Origin: JBFHFS01 sp041583495
GTDB taxonomy: Bacteria; Bacteroidota; Bacteroidia; Bacteroidales; Marinilabiliaceae
Assembly: GCA_041583495.1 (NCBI GenBank)
Contig: JBFHFS010000009.1
Coordinates: forward strand, 1 to 64,000
Direction of reading: 5' to 3'
DNA: 64,000 bases
This document shows positions 43,577 through 52,464 of this stretch, piece by piece. The translations under genes were made by a program, and so were the position numbers. Position 1 is the first letter of the stretch. Each line of letters begins with the position of its first letter. The notes beneath the pieces are model-generated. The model was not told the origin of the DNA. It saw only the letters and a program-made list of their open reading frames with translations, and did not search any database.

Positions 43577-44728
43577 ATGGATACAGAATTGGATTTTGAA
43601 TCGATACGACCGTATCAGGACCATGAAATCCCATTGGTATTTGATCGATTATCAAAGGAAACGTCCTTCCTGGAGCTGATAAAGTTTCTTTATCCGAAAG
43701 TTCCCACGGAACTTTTCATTGGTCAGATGAAACAAATAAAAACCATCCGGCAATTTCAGCAGGATATTATTAGTTCCTATGTACGAGAAGTGATAAGCTC
43801 CACCACACAAGGGGTCACCGTTGAAGGATTGGATGGTCTCGACCCGCAGGAGTCTTATTTGTACATTTCCAACCACCGGGACATTGTTCTGGATCCAGCC
43901 TTTCTCAATGTCATTCTGGTCGAGCACAATTTCGACACCACAGAGATCGCTATTGGTGACAATCTGCTTATTTACCCCTGGATTACCGACCTGGTAAAGC
44001 TGAACCGGACCTTTATCGTGAACCGGAACCTGCCGGTAAGGCAAATCATGGAAAGCTCCAATCGTCTCTCGGCTTACATCCGCCATACCGTTACCCAGGT
44101 GGGACACAGCATCTGGATTGCCCAGCGTGAAGGACGTTCAAAAGACGGAAACGACCGGACTCAGATCAGTCTTTTAAAGATGCTAAATCTAAGTGGGAAA
44201 TCCACTTCTGCCAACGATTTTAAGGAATTGAAAATCGTGCCGGTCTCCATCTCTTACGAATACGACCCATGCGACTATCTAAAAGCCCTTGAATTTCAGA
44301 ACAAGAGGGACAATCCCGACTTTGTTAAAACCAAAGATGATGATCTTAAACACATGGGTTCGGGATTAAGAGGTCGCAAAGGACGGGTTCATTTTGCATT
44401 TGGACAACCCCTGGAAAACGAATTGGATATTCTTGACAGCACCACCAACAAAAATGACCAGCTGGAAATGCTGGCAGGCATTATCGATCGTCATGTACAC
44501 GAAAGCTACCGGTTATGGCCGGGAAATTGTGTTGCCTGGGATTTGTTGCACAACTCTTCCCAATACAGCAACCGTTACTCCAGTGAAGAAAAAGAGGTAT
44601 TCATAACCTACATCGAAGAACACTTAAACCGGATCGAAGGCGATCATGATTTCCTTCGCAAGACATTACTGGAGATGTATGCCAATCCGGTAGAGAATAG
44701 CCGGATAATACATGAAAAGACCCTATAA
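43577..44728 (+). CDS. PlsC/PlsB-like acyltransferase
   Basis: A 383-residue acyltransferase-fold protein. The substrate motif reads SNHRDIVLD near residue 97, where His and Asp are five residues apart instead of the canonical four. Further blocks are NRTFIVNR near 148 and AQREGRSKDG near 180, the latter in the place of FPEGTRS. The C-terminal 90 residues are unlike PlsC. A role in glycerophospholipid synthesis is likely but acyl donor and acceptor are unknown. No transmembrane helix is visible. Lies between miaB and a bidirectional terminator. Confidence 0.8.
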   Translation: MDTELDFESIRPYQDHEIPLVFDRLSKETSFLELIKFLYPKVPTELFIGQMKQIKTIRQFQQDIISSYVREVISSTTQGVTVEGLDGLDPQESYLYISNHRDIVLDPAFLNVILVEHNFDTTEIAIGDNLLIYPWITDLVKLNRTFIVNRNLPVRQIMESSNRLSAYIRHTVTQVGHSIWIAQREGRSKDGNDRTQISLLKMLNLSGKSTSANDFKELKIVPVSISYEYDPCDYLKALEFQNKRDNPDFVKTKDDDLKHMGSGLRGRKGRVHFAFGQPLENELDILDSTTNKNDQLEMLAGIIDRHVHESYRLWPGNCVAWDLLHNSSQYSNRYSSEEKEVFITYIEEHLNRIEGDHDFLRKTLLEMYANPVENSRIIHEKTL

Positions 44729-44765
44729 CCCAAGGATTAGGCTTCTTTTGAAGACTTTATAGGAC

Positions 44766-44806
44766 AAAAAAAACCTTCTATTCATAAATAGAAGGTTTTT
44801 TTGTTT
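44766..44806. terminator. Bidirectional terminator
   Basis: ACCTTCTAT pairs with ATAGAAGGT around TCATAA; the stem is extended by A7/T7 flanks. Serves the acyltransferase (+) and aspS (-), which converge here. Confidence 0.85.
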
Positions 44807-44873
44807 TAACCTACCGTTATTAGTGCTTTCACCAACGGCGTCAAGTCATCGAAAGAGCTATAAAACCCCGGCT

Positions 44874-46634
44874 TTACTTTCCCGGACGCTTTTTCAGCTC
44901 GAGGGACAATTCGTCCAACTGTGCCGGACTAATTGCAGCGGGTGCATCGTTCATCACATCCCGGCCAGAATTATTTTTAGGGAAGGCGATCACTTCACGG
45001 ATTGAATCCACCCCGGCAAATAGCGCAACCCAGCGATCAAAGCCAAAAGCGACGCCACCATGAGGAGGGGCTCCGTATTTAAAAGCGTTCATCAGGAAGC
45101 CAAACTGACTTTCGGCTTCTTCGGGGGTGAACCCCAACACTTCAAACATTTTTTGCTGCAGCTCATCGTTATGGATTCGAATGGAGCCACCCCCAATCTC
45201 AACCCCATTAATCACCAGGTCGTAAGCGTTGGCCCGCACCTCACCCGGATTGGTTTCCAGGAGTGCTACATCCTCCAACTTAGGAGAAGTAAATGGATGG
45301 TGCATGGCATAAAACCTTTGAGAATCTTCATCCCATTCCAAAAGAGGAAAATCAACAACCCAAAGAGGAGAGAACTTTGTTTTATCGCGGAAGCCCAAAC
45401 GGGTTCCCATTTCGAGCCTCAGCTCACCCAATGCGGTCAGGGTTTTGGTTTTGGCACCAGCCAGCATCAAAACCAGGTCGCCGGGGCGCGCCCCGCAGGC
45501 TTTCGCCCAGGTTTCGAAATCTTCCTTTTCAAAGAACTTATCTACCGAAGTTTTAAACGTACCATCCAGGTTGTATTTTAAATACACCATTCCTTTAGCG
45601 CCAATCTGGGGGCGCTTCACGAAATCGGTAAGCTGATCCAGCTCTTTGCGGCTATAACCGGCACATCCTTCCACGCAAATAGCACCCACGTATTCGGCTT
45701 CATCAAACACCTGGAAGCCTTTGCCCGAAGTATTTCCGGTTAACTCAACAAAGCGCATGTCGAAACGGATATCGGGTTTGTCGGAGCCATAATAGGTAAT
45801 GGCATCGGCGTAGGACATCCGGGGGAAGTCCTCTTCGAAAGTAACGCCCTTCAGTGACTTAAAAAGATGTTTGGTCATATTTTCGAAAGTAACCAACACA
45901 TCCTCCTGCTCAACAAAGGCCATCTCGCAGTCGATCTGGGTAAATTCGGGTTGTCGGTCGGCACGCAGATCCTCGTCGCGAAAGCATTTCACAATCTGAA
46001 AATAGCGGTCGTAGCCAGCTACCATCAGCAGTTGCTTGAACAACTGGGGAGACTGGGGCAAGGCATAGAACTGGCCTGTATTCATACGTGAAGGCACGAC
46101 AAAGTCCCTGGCTCCTTCGGGGGTTGATTTCATCAACACAGGGGTTTCAATCTCCATAAAACCCTGCATATCCATGAATTTTCTGAGCTCCAGGGCCATT
46201 TTATGACGAAGTTCCAGGTTTTTGCGCATTGGATTACGTCTCAAATCTAGGTAACGATATTTCATGCGCAGCTCTTCTCCCCCGTCGGTATCATCTTCGA
46301 CGGTAAAGGGTGGCAGCTCGGAGGAATTAAGAACAACCAGATTCTGCACCAACACCTCGACATCCCCGGTAGCCATCTTGCTGTTTTTATTGCTTCGCTC
46401 GGCCACCGTTCCCTTCACCTGAATAACATATTCGCGCCCCAGTGAACGGGCTTCCTGACAAAGCCCGGCATCGTTCTCTGTATTAAAGACTAATTGAGTA
46501 ATCCCGTACCGGTCACGCAGATCAACGAAGGTCATTCCGCCCAGGTTTCTCACACGCTGTACCCAGCCACTCAATGTCACAGGAGAACCAACATCTGTGA
46601 TTCTTAATTTTCCGCAAGTATGTGTTCTATACAT
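44874..46634 (-). CDS. aspS: Aspartate--tRNA ligase
   Basis: Class II aminoacyl-tRNA synthetase of the bacterial type: N-terminal OB-fold anticodon-binding domain (MYRTHTCGKL start; VTLSGWVQRVRNLGG), motif 2 around KCFRDEDLRADRQPEFTQID near 225, the bacterial GAD insertion at about 290-420, and motif 3 GGVAFGFDRWVALFAG near 535. 586 residues matches bacterial AspRS. No GatCAB genes are in the window, so discrimination for Asn cannot be judged. Confidence 0.96.
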   Translation of the reverse strand: MYRTHTCGKLRITDVGSPVTLSGWVQRVRNLGGMTFVDLRDRYGITQLVFNTENDAGLCQEARSLGREYVIQVKGTVAERSNKNSKMATGDVEVLVQNLVVLNSSELPPFTVEDDTDGGEELRMKYRYLDLRRNPMRKNLELRHKMALELRKFMDMQGFMEIETPVLMKSTPEGARDFVVPSRMNTGQFYALPQSPQLFKQLLMVAGYDRYFQIVKCFRDEDLRADRQPEFTQIDCEMAFVEQEDVLVTFENMTKHLFKSLKGVTFEEDFPRMSYADAITYYGSDKPDIRFDMRFVELTGNTSGKGFQVFDEAEYVGAICVEGCAGYSRKELDQLTDFVKRPQIGAKGMVYLKYNLDGTFKTSVDKFFEKEDFETWAKACGARPGDLVLMLAGAKTKTLTALGELRLEMGTRLGFRDKTKFSPLWVVDFPLLEWDEDSQRFYAMHHPFTSPKLEDVALLETNPGEVRANAYDLVINGVEIGGGSIRIHNDELQQKMFEVLGFTPEEAESQFGFLMNAFKYGAPPHGGVAFGFDRWVALFAGVDSIREVIAFPKNNSGRDVMNDAPAAISPAQLDELSLELKKRPGK

Positions 46635-46716
46635 TAGAATTTATTATTTTGGGCTGGTTGGGAATCTCAAAAAATCGAATCACCAAAAACCAGAACCCTC
46701 TATTTACAAAATGCAA

Positions 46717-46724
46717 TAACTTTG
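46717..46724 (+). promoter_or_regulatory. -7 element upstream of tadA
   Basis: TAACTTTG matches TAnnTTTG exactly, 57 bp before the tadA ATG; the -33 region (TTTA) is weak. Confidence 0.5.
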
Positions 46725-46781
46725 CGAAAATAAGAAGAAAAAAAGAAATAGGATTCAAGAATCGGACTTTAGTCAAACAAT

Positions 46782-47228
46782 ATGAGCAAAATCAATTTTT
46801 CAGAACAATACTTTATGCGTCAAGCCCTAAATGAGGCCAAAATGGCCATGGAGAAAAACGAAGTGCCCGTTGGGGCCATCGTGGTGAGTGAAGGGTTAAT
46901 CATCGCCAGGGCCCACAACCTCACGGAGACTTTACGTGATGTAACGGCACATGCCGAGATGCTGGCCATTACAGCCGCCACTGAACATTTGGGAGGAAAG
47001 TATCTGAACAATTGTACACTCTACGTCACACTGGAGCCCTGCACTATGTGCGCAGGGGCTCTCAACTGGGCTCAATTGGGCCGCCTGATTATCGGGGCGC
47101 CCGATGAAAAGAGAGGTTACAAACGGTTGCAACCCACTCCTCTTCACCCCCGAACCGAAGTGATGGAAGGCATTATGGCCAAAGAGTGCAGCGAGCTGGT
47201 TAAACAGTTCTTCGCCACCAAACGGTAA
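46782..47228 (+). CDS. tadA: tRNA-specific adenosine deaminase / nucleoside deaminase
   Basis: Zinc-dependent deaminase of the CDA fold, 148 residues. The catalytic HAE (VTAHAEMLAI near 53) and PCxxC (EPCTMCAGAL near 85) motifs are intact. TadA converts A34 to inosine in tRNA-Arg(ACG). The family also includes guanine deaminases, but GAPDEKRGYKRL and the overall length fit TadA. Convergent with the T9SS cargo gene. Confidence 0.9.
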   Translation: MSKINFSEQYFMRQALNEAKMAMEKNEVPVGAIVVSEGLIIARAHNLTETLRDVTAHAEMLAITAATEHLGGKYLNNCTLYVTLEPCTMCAGALNWAQLGRLIIGAPDEKRGYKRLQPTPLHPRTEVMEGIMAKECSELVKQFFATKR

Positions 47229-47247
47229 AACAGGAGGATTCCTAATC

Positions 47248-48072
47248 CTAGCGGACAACCACCTTTTTGACACTTTGCTTTTCCCCGGCAGCGACCCTTA
47301 CCAGATAGATCTGCCCACGCGGTAAATCCAACCGGGTACTCCCGGCACCTGCATTAATTTCTTTTATCTTTTGCCCGGTGAGATTATAAATCTCTATCTC
47401 GGCCTGATTACCCGAGGACCCGAGCCACGAAAGGGGAACATCTACCAGGATAGCCCCCGCACTACTGCTCACCGATACACTCTGGATAGTGTTGGCTGGG
47501 ATAGAATTAACGGCGGTTGTAGTGGAAATTCCCCTTGAAAGGTGAAGCACAAAGCGATCGCTACAAATCCCTAAAGCAGATGGAGTATATTTATAACTGC
47601 CCTCTCTCAGGTTCGTATATTCCGACAACTCTTTATCCTCGAGCACCACAGAATATTGCGGCAGAAAATCCCCCACGCTGGAAGATATTTCGCACTCGTC
47701 GTACACCCTGTTTCTCACATAAACAGGCAACTGAAAGCCAGCCCCCTCAAGCAACGGAAATCCGTTAATGGAAAGGTTCTTATTGGAAATGTTGGTGAAA
47801 ATTTCCGGCACAAGAATCGAAGAGTTAAACAACTTCTCAGAATCCTCCGGCCCCAGCTCTTTTTTAAAGGATGAATGAAAATAAATGACTGTTGCATCAA
47901 AAAGATAAGGGTTCTTGATTTTGAGTCTTAACAAATCATATGCCTGGGCATTTTTCAAGGACCCACTAATTTCGAAAGCGTTGTCCACCTGACCATCTAA
48001 AGATTGTCCCCTGACCACAATCTGGGCAGAAAAAAACAAAAAAATCAATAACAGAGGGTAAATTTTTTTCAT
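47248..48072 (-). CDS. Secreted protein with T9SS type A sorting domain
   Basis: A 274-residue exported protein: signal peptide (MKKIYPLLLIFLFFSAQIVV, cut near RGQ), a beta-rich middle of unknown family (about 25-200), and a C-terminal sorting domain over the last 75 residues (AEIEIYNLTGQKIKEINAG, then LPRGQIYLVRVAAGEKQ and KKVVVR). It should leave the cell through the type IX system and be cleaved and anchored. The frame is open back to 48168 but MKKIYPLL at 48072 gives the signal peptide. The passenger domain is unknown to me. Confidence 0.8.
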   Translation of the reverse strand: MKKIYPLLLIFLFFSAQIVVRGQSLDGQVDNAFEISGSLKNAQAYDLLRLKIKNPYLFDATVIYFHSSFKKELGPEDSEKLFNSSILVPEIFTNISNKNLSINGFPLLEGAGFQLPVYVRNRVYDECEISSSVGDFLPQYSVVLEDKELSEYTNLREGSYKYTPSALGICSDRFVLHLSRGISTTTAVNSIPANTIQSVSVSSSAGAILVDVPLSWLGSSGNQAEIEIYNLTGQKIKEINAGAGSTRLDLPRGQIYLVRVAAGEKQSVKKVVVR

Positions 48073-48584
48073 ACACACGAGGGTTAAAGCTTCAAAAGGA
48101 ATTCTTTTGAATTTGTTAAATTCACCAAAACAGTTTCCCTGCTTACATACCGAAACCATCGTAAACAAAAGAAACCTAACACACTAGAATCATTATTCTG
48201 TTTGACAAAATAACTAATCTTTTTTGACAAAGACGCCTTTTTTGGTGATTAATGAATCTTTTTTATCAACAACGCCCATGCTTCTTTTTAACAAAAAATT
48301 TATATCAGTCTGATTACCAGTCGAAAAAACCAACCAAATACATTAAAAAAAATTTCCACGAAGAGATAAAAAAAAATCAAAGAATTGCCCCCAAGGGAGA
48401 ATATTCTCAAAACCAGAAAAACAGAAGAGATGAGCTTCCAATAATCTTAAATTGAACAGATAAAACGCACGGCGAAACACGAAATAAAATGCGATCAAAC
48501 CCATTGGTCGCATTTAAATTATTTATATTTTTAGACTACCCTATGGGGCCATCACAAAACCATTACCTAACCCACCCATTCATC
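48073..48584. other. AT-rich intergenic region with an inverted repeat
   Basis: These 512 bases are AT-rich and hold no convincing gene. AAATGCGA (48487-48494) and TCGCATTT (48508-48515) form a perfect 8-bp inverted repeat about 70 bp before the next start codon, possibly an operator or a small hairpin in the leader. A TATTTTTA box near 48527 might be a weak -7 element. Confidence 0.4.
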
Positions 48585-49064
48585 ATGAAAAACAGACTCA
48601 TTCTTGCCTTCTTTCTCCTTTTAGCACTTTGCCCAATTGCAGCACAAAGCCCAACCGATTCAATCGAAGTAAAAAAAGCATGGGGAACAGTATTCAAACA
48701 AAACGGACAACTGCTAACCCCACGAAAGCTGCTGGAGATTACCAGTTCTCATCCTGAGGCCTACAAAGAAATGAAGGTTGCAAAAAGCAACTATGACATA
48801 GGTTCGGCAATTGGTTTTGTGGGTGGTTTTTTAGTGGGCTACCCTCTGGGCACAGCACTTGCCGGGGGAGAAGCCAATTGGACTCTGGCGGGAATTGGCG
48901 CAGGGCTAATTGGGGTTTCCATACCCTTCACTTCAGCCTATTCCAGGCACGCTAAAAATGCGGTTCAGCTCTATAACGAGGGCATCCAACAATCCGGGAT
49001 GAATCCGGCCAACCTGAAAATTGGGCTAACAGGGAGTGGACTATGCCTCAGAATGACCTTTTAA
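48585..49064 (+). CDS. Exported protein of unknown function with glycine-rich helix
   Basis: 159 residues with a clear signal peptide (KNRLILAFFLLLALCPIAA, cut before QSP). The mature part has a charged stretch including TPRKLLEITSSHPEAYKEM, then two hydrophobic glycine-rich segments (AIGFVGGFLVGYPLGTALAG; WTLAGIGAGLIGVSIPFTSA) that may be membrane-inserting hairpins, and a short tail. I recognise no family. The open frame extends to 48489, but the ATG at 48585 gives the signal peptide. Its stop is directly adjacent to the convergent radical SAM gene. Confidence 0.65.
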   Translation: MKNRLILAFFLLLALCPIAAQSPTDSIEVKKAWGTVFKQNGQLLTPRKLLEITSSHPEAYKEMKVAKSNYDIGSAIGFVGGFLVGYPLGTALAGGEANWTLAGIGAGLIGVSIPFTSAYSRHAKNAVQLYNEGIQQSGMNPANLKIGLTGSGLCLRMTF

Positions 49065-50183
49065 CTATTTAACGGTCCACACACCGGCAATGGCTTCACC
49101 GCAAAACGAACATTTACCCTCCGTAATATGATTGGCCACCAGTCGATAGCCAGACCGATCGATCAATTTCTTTTTACAAGCCGGGCAATAGGTATCTTTA
49201 CCCTCATGGCCCGGAACGTTGCCTACATAAACATATTTGAGACCACTCTTTAGGGCAATATTACGGGCCTGATCCAGGATCTCCACAGGGGTTACCGGAA
49301 GATTACTGAGTTTGTATGTAGGTGTAAAGCGACTGAAGTGCAAGGGTACGTTTTCGAACCCATTGTCGGCCAACCATCCGCACATCTGCTTAATCATCTC
49401 AGGATCGTCGGTCCAGCGAGGAACAATCAGATTCGTTATCTCGAGCCAAACGCCTTCCTCTTTCAATATTTTTAGGGTATTAAGCACAGGCTCTAAAAGG
49501 CCGGCATTAAGGTTTTGATACAGTTCATCGCTGAAACTCTTAAGGTCAATATTGGCGGCGTCAATGTATTTACACCACTCCCGCAATGGGGGTTCTTCGA
49601 TGTAGCCGGCCGAGACAATAACATTCTTAATGCCCAATTCACGAGCTGCCTTAGCCGAATCCACCACATACTCGTAATACACCACAGGATCGGTATAGGT
49701 ATAGGCCACCGATTTGCAGGATTTTGAATGGGCCATGGCAGCCACCTGCCCGGGCATCAGCTCCACACTGGCCACTTCATCGGGAGCCTTTTGGGAAATT
49801 TCCCAATTCTGACAGTTCAAACAGGCCAAATTACAGCCTGCTGTGGCAATAGACAAGCTGGTTGAGCCTGGCAAATAGTGATTCAAAGGTTTTTTTTCAA
49901 TTGGATCGATGTGCACGGCACAAGGATTTCCATAGGCCAGGGTAAAAAGCTCCCCTCCAATATTTATGCGGGTACGGCAATCCCCACGTTCCCCCTCCTT
50001 TATGTCGCACCGATTGGGACAAAGCTGACAGCGCAATCCCCTGGGTGTTTTTAGATAATACCGGGCAGGAAACCCCTCCGGGCGCATGGATCCCTCATCA
50101 GAAAAGCAGGAGCCATAACACCAGTTCAAAGGCAGACCGGCTAACGCCATACTTCCTATTTTCATAAACTCACGTTTTGACAT
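49065..50183 (-). CDS. amrS: AmmeMemoRadiSam system radical SAM enzyme
   Basis: Last gene of a three-gene operon. N-terminal CQLCPNRCDIKEGERGDC is a four-cysteine cluster typical of this family and of PflA-like activases. The radical SAM motif CNLACLNC lies near residue 115, followed by QNWEISQ. The C-terminus carries a zinc-ribbon (CPACKKKL and CSFCGEA). The start shows a Tat- or lipoprotein-like lead (KREFMKIG then hydrophobic residues to about 30), so the enzyme may be exported or membrane-bound. ATG at 50198 is an alternative start. The reaction is, to my knowledge, unknown; association with Memo and AMMECR1 proteins defines it. Confidence 0.88.
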   Translation of the reverse strand: MSKREFMKIGSMALAGLPLNWCYGSCFSDEGSMRPEGFPARYYLKTPRGLRCQLCPNRCDIKEGERGDCRTRINIGGELFTLAYGNPCAVHIDPIEKKPLNHYLPGSTSLSIATAGCNLACLNCQNWEISQKAPDEVASVELMPGQVAAMAHSKSCKSVAYTYTDPVVYYEYVVDSAKAARELGIKNVIVSAGYIEEPPLREWCKYIDAANIDLKSFSDELYQNLNAGLLEPVLNTLKILKEEGVWLEITNLIVPRWTDDPEMIKQMCGWLADNGFENVPLHFSRFTPTYKLSNLPVTPVEILDQARNIALKSGLKYVYVGNVPGHEGKDTYCPACKKKLIDRSGYRLVANHITEGKCSFCGEAIAGVWTVK

Positions 50184-50225
50184 TTTTCGACTTCTCATTG
50201 TAACAAGATAAACCCCAACAAAATT

Positions 50226-52364
50226 TTAGTCAAGCTTTTTCCACAAAACCAATGCCCCCAGCAGCAACGTCATCCCAACCAGATAACCGGCATTCAAAAG
50301 GCCAGTGAAAGGGACCAGAAGAACGACCACGACAAAAGACCCGATGGCCCCTCCTGCCACATCGGCCCCATAGATCAAGGCTGCACTTTGAATCACACGC
50401 CCCGACTGCAAGGCTAACGCGAAGGCAAAAATTGCCCCACCCAAAAAAGCCAGCAAAAAATTCCACACCGACAATCCTATGGGAAACCCGAATGAATCAC
50501 CCATTGAATTCAACACCGGCACGGCAGAAAGGGCCAACAGGGCTAACACCACCAGACCTATGGGATAGATCGCCCCCCGCCCATTTGGAAAAAACTTCTT
50601 CACCACCCAGGCTCCCAGGGCAAGTCCCGCCATAAAAAGAGAAAACAGGAGTCCGGTAGCTCTAAACATATCTCCTCTTACCATTTGCCAAAACAGCAAC
50701 AGCAACCCCTGCATTCCCCCCAGGGCAAAACCGGAAAGAAAAACCCCTGAAGAAACCCCACGAAAGAAAAGCAGCCCGCCAAAAAACAAGCCGCCAAAAA
50801 TGGCGACAAACCACCAGAGACTCACCTCCCAAAAGTCACTTAAATCCTTAAGCGCCAACCCAAACAAGACCGGCCGGATAAGATTATTTTCCGAAGCCGG
50901 CCGAGCCACGATCTCTCCAACGCCACTCACCTGGCCCTCCAGCAAATAGTCGGGAAAGAAATCGGGATTAACAAACCGGTTTTCCGACACCATCAAAGGA
51001 TGCAACGACCACCAATCGGAAGCAAGAGGTTCATTAGACCCCACGAAAAAGATCCGATTCCCCGCCCAGATTTTCACCTGAGAAAAAACACCTGTCAAAG
51101 TAGAATAAAAAACCCGCAGCATATCTGAATTGGTAGCTGACGAAAAGGGGGTGTAGGCCAACCCGCCCGTCATTAGAATCCCATCGGACCGCAGGTTTTG
51201 TTGAACCAGGGAGTAAAAATACCTGGTACAAAACCTATTGCCCGCCAAAGTATAGGGCACCCCACCACCAACCACAACCACATCAAAGAGTTCCGATGCC
51301 CTATGGCTAAGATAAAAAAAGGGATCTACCTGAATAAAATGCACCCGCGAGGCTCCAGCCTGATTCCCCAGCATCTCCTTCTCCAGATCAATAAAAGCCT
51401 TGTCGGGAGATACAACATACACATGCAGGGAATCGTAACGAAGTGCTTCTGACACAATGCCCGGTGCAGAATTAATAAGCAACAAACGCCGGGGTTGCGG
51501 ATGCAACAATAAAGCCGGATGCAAAAGCTCCTCCCGCTCTTCAACCAATAAATGGTAAGAAAGGAAACGACCGCTCCCGAAGATCTCTGAATCGCCATTA
51601 TCCCCCAGGACATCAATGCTGCCGTATGGCGAAAAAAACGATTTCTTCACCAACCGCCCATGAACCCATCCACGTGCAAAATCGTATTGGGGCAACACCA
51701 CCAGCCCACCTAAGAGCAGGGCCACCACAAAAATGCGGATAACATTTACGGTCACGCCCGGCGAACGCCAAAGAAACAGACAAAGGAATAAATTGATGGC
51801 CAGCAACAGAGTCATCACCCAAAAGGCATTCATCCACCACTGACTAAAGAGATAGAATAAAACCCCGGCAAACAAACTTCCGGTTTGCTCCGAGACATAG
51901 ACCCATTCGGTTTGCCTGGCATTCATTTGAAGACTAATCGCTCCGGAAAACCATGTAAACATGAGGCCCGACAAAAAACAAAACACAAAAGTAACTCCAC
52001 AGGCAACCATCATCCAATCAAAGAGGCCCGGCACCACCCCCATAGGCATCCACCAACGGCGCATCCCATACAACAACCACAAGGAGACAAGAGCCAAAAT
52101 TCCCGACAACAAAGGAAAAAAACCTGCAACGTGCCATTCAAAGCGGCTCAGGGAATGCCCAAACAGGGCACCCAAACCTGCAAACAGGAGCCAAAAGGAG
52201 AGAAAAACCCCAACAATCAACTCATTTAACACATAAAGAGCTGCCAGCTCACGCAACAGCACGACCTGCGTCATGAGCATTGTAAAACCGCCCACAAACA
52301 TAATGAGCTGACCCTCAAAAAGGGAATCTTTGGGGTGTAGAACAGAGGTATGGTAAGCAACCAT
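50226..52364 (-). CDS. Polytopic membrane protein with spermidine synthase-like domain
   Basis: 712 residues: about six or seven transmembrane helices (20-210), a soluble methyltransferase/spermidine-synthase-like Rossmann region at about 240-460 (RRLLLINSAPGIVSEALRY; FDVVVVGGGVPY; NRFCTRYFYSLV) and about seven C-terminal helices. The C-terminal IYGADVAGGAIGSF motif is seen in membrane-fused spermidine synthase homologues. The GGGDG loop of true spermidine synthases is NSAPG here, so polyamine synthesis is doubtful. It sits 42 bp before the radical SAM gene and 100 bp after the Memo-AMMECR1 fusion, which suggests work on a small substrate at the membrane. Confidence 0.8.
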   Translation of the reverse strand: MVAYHTSVLHPKDSLFEGQLIMFVGGFTMLMTQVVLLRELAALYVLNELIVGVFLSFWLLFAGLGALFGHSLSRFEWHVAGFFPLLSGILALVSLWLLYGMRRWWMPMGVVPGLFDWMMVACGVTFVFCFLSGLMFTWFSGAISLQMNARQTEWVYVSEQTGSLFAGVLFYLFSQWWMNAFWVMTLLLAINLFLCLFLWRSPGVTVNVIRIFVVALLLGGLVVLPQYDFARGWVHGRLVKKSFFSPYGSIDVLGDNGDSEIFGSGRFLSYHLLVEEREELLHPALLLHPQPRRLLLINSAPGIVSEALRYDSLHVYVVSPDKAFIDLEKEMLGNQAGASRVHFIQVDPFFYLSHRASELFDVVVVGGGVPYTLAGNRFCTRYFYSLVQQNLRSDGILMTGGLAYTPFSSATNSDMLRVFYSTLTGVFSQVKIWAGNRIFFVGSNEPLASDWWSLHPLMVSENRFVNPDFFPDYLLEGQVSGVGEIVARPASENNLIRPVLFGLALKDLSDFWEVSLWWFVAIFGGLFFGGLLFFRGVSSGVFLSGFALGGMQGLLLLFWQMVRGDMFRATGLLFSLFMAGLALGAWVVKKFFPNGRGAIYPIGLVVLALLALSAVPVLNSMGDSFGFPIGLSVWNFLLAFLGGAIFAFALALQSGRVIQSAALIYGADVAGGAIGSFVVVVLLVPFTGLLNAGYLVGMTLLLGALVLWKKLD

Positions 52365-52464
52365 GGAAACAGATTGAAAATTAATTTCCTTTTTTGGGGG
52401 CGAATTAACCTGCAGGGGATTAACCCCGCTGAGACCTATCTGCCTTCACAACAACGGGGACTCC

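Noticed and set aside
50226..52364. Membrane protein as a true spermidine synthase
   Set aside because: The nucleotide loop GGGDG is missing and the soluble region is embedded between membrane helices; only the fold is similar.
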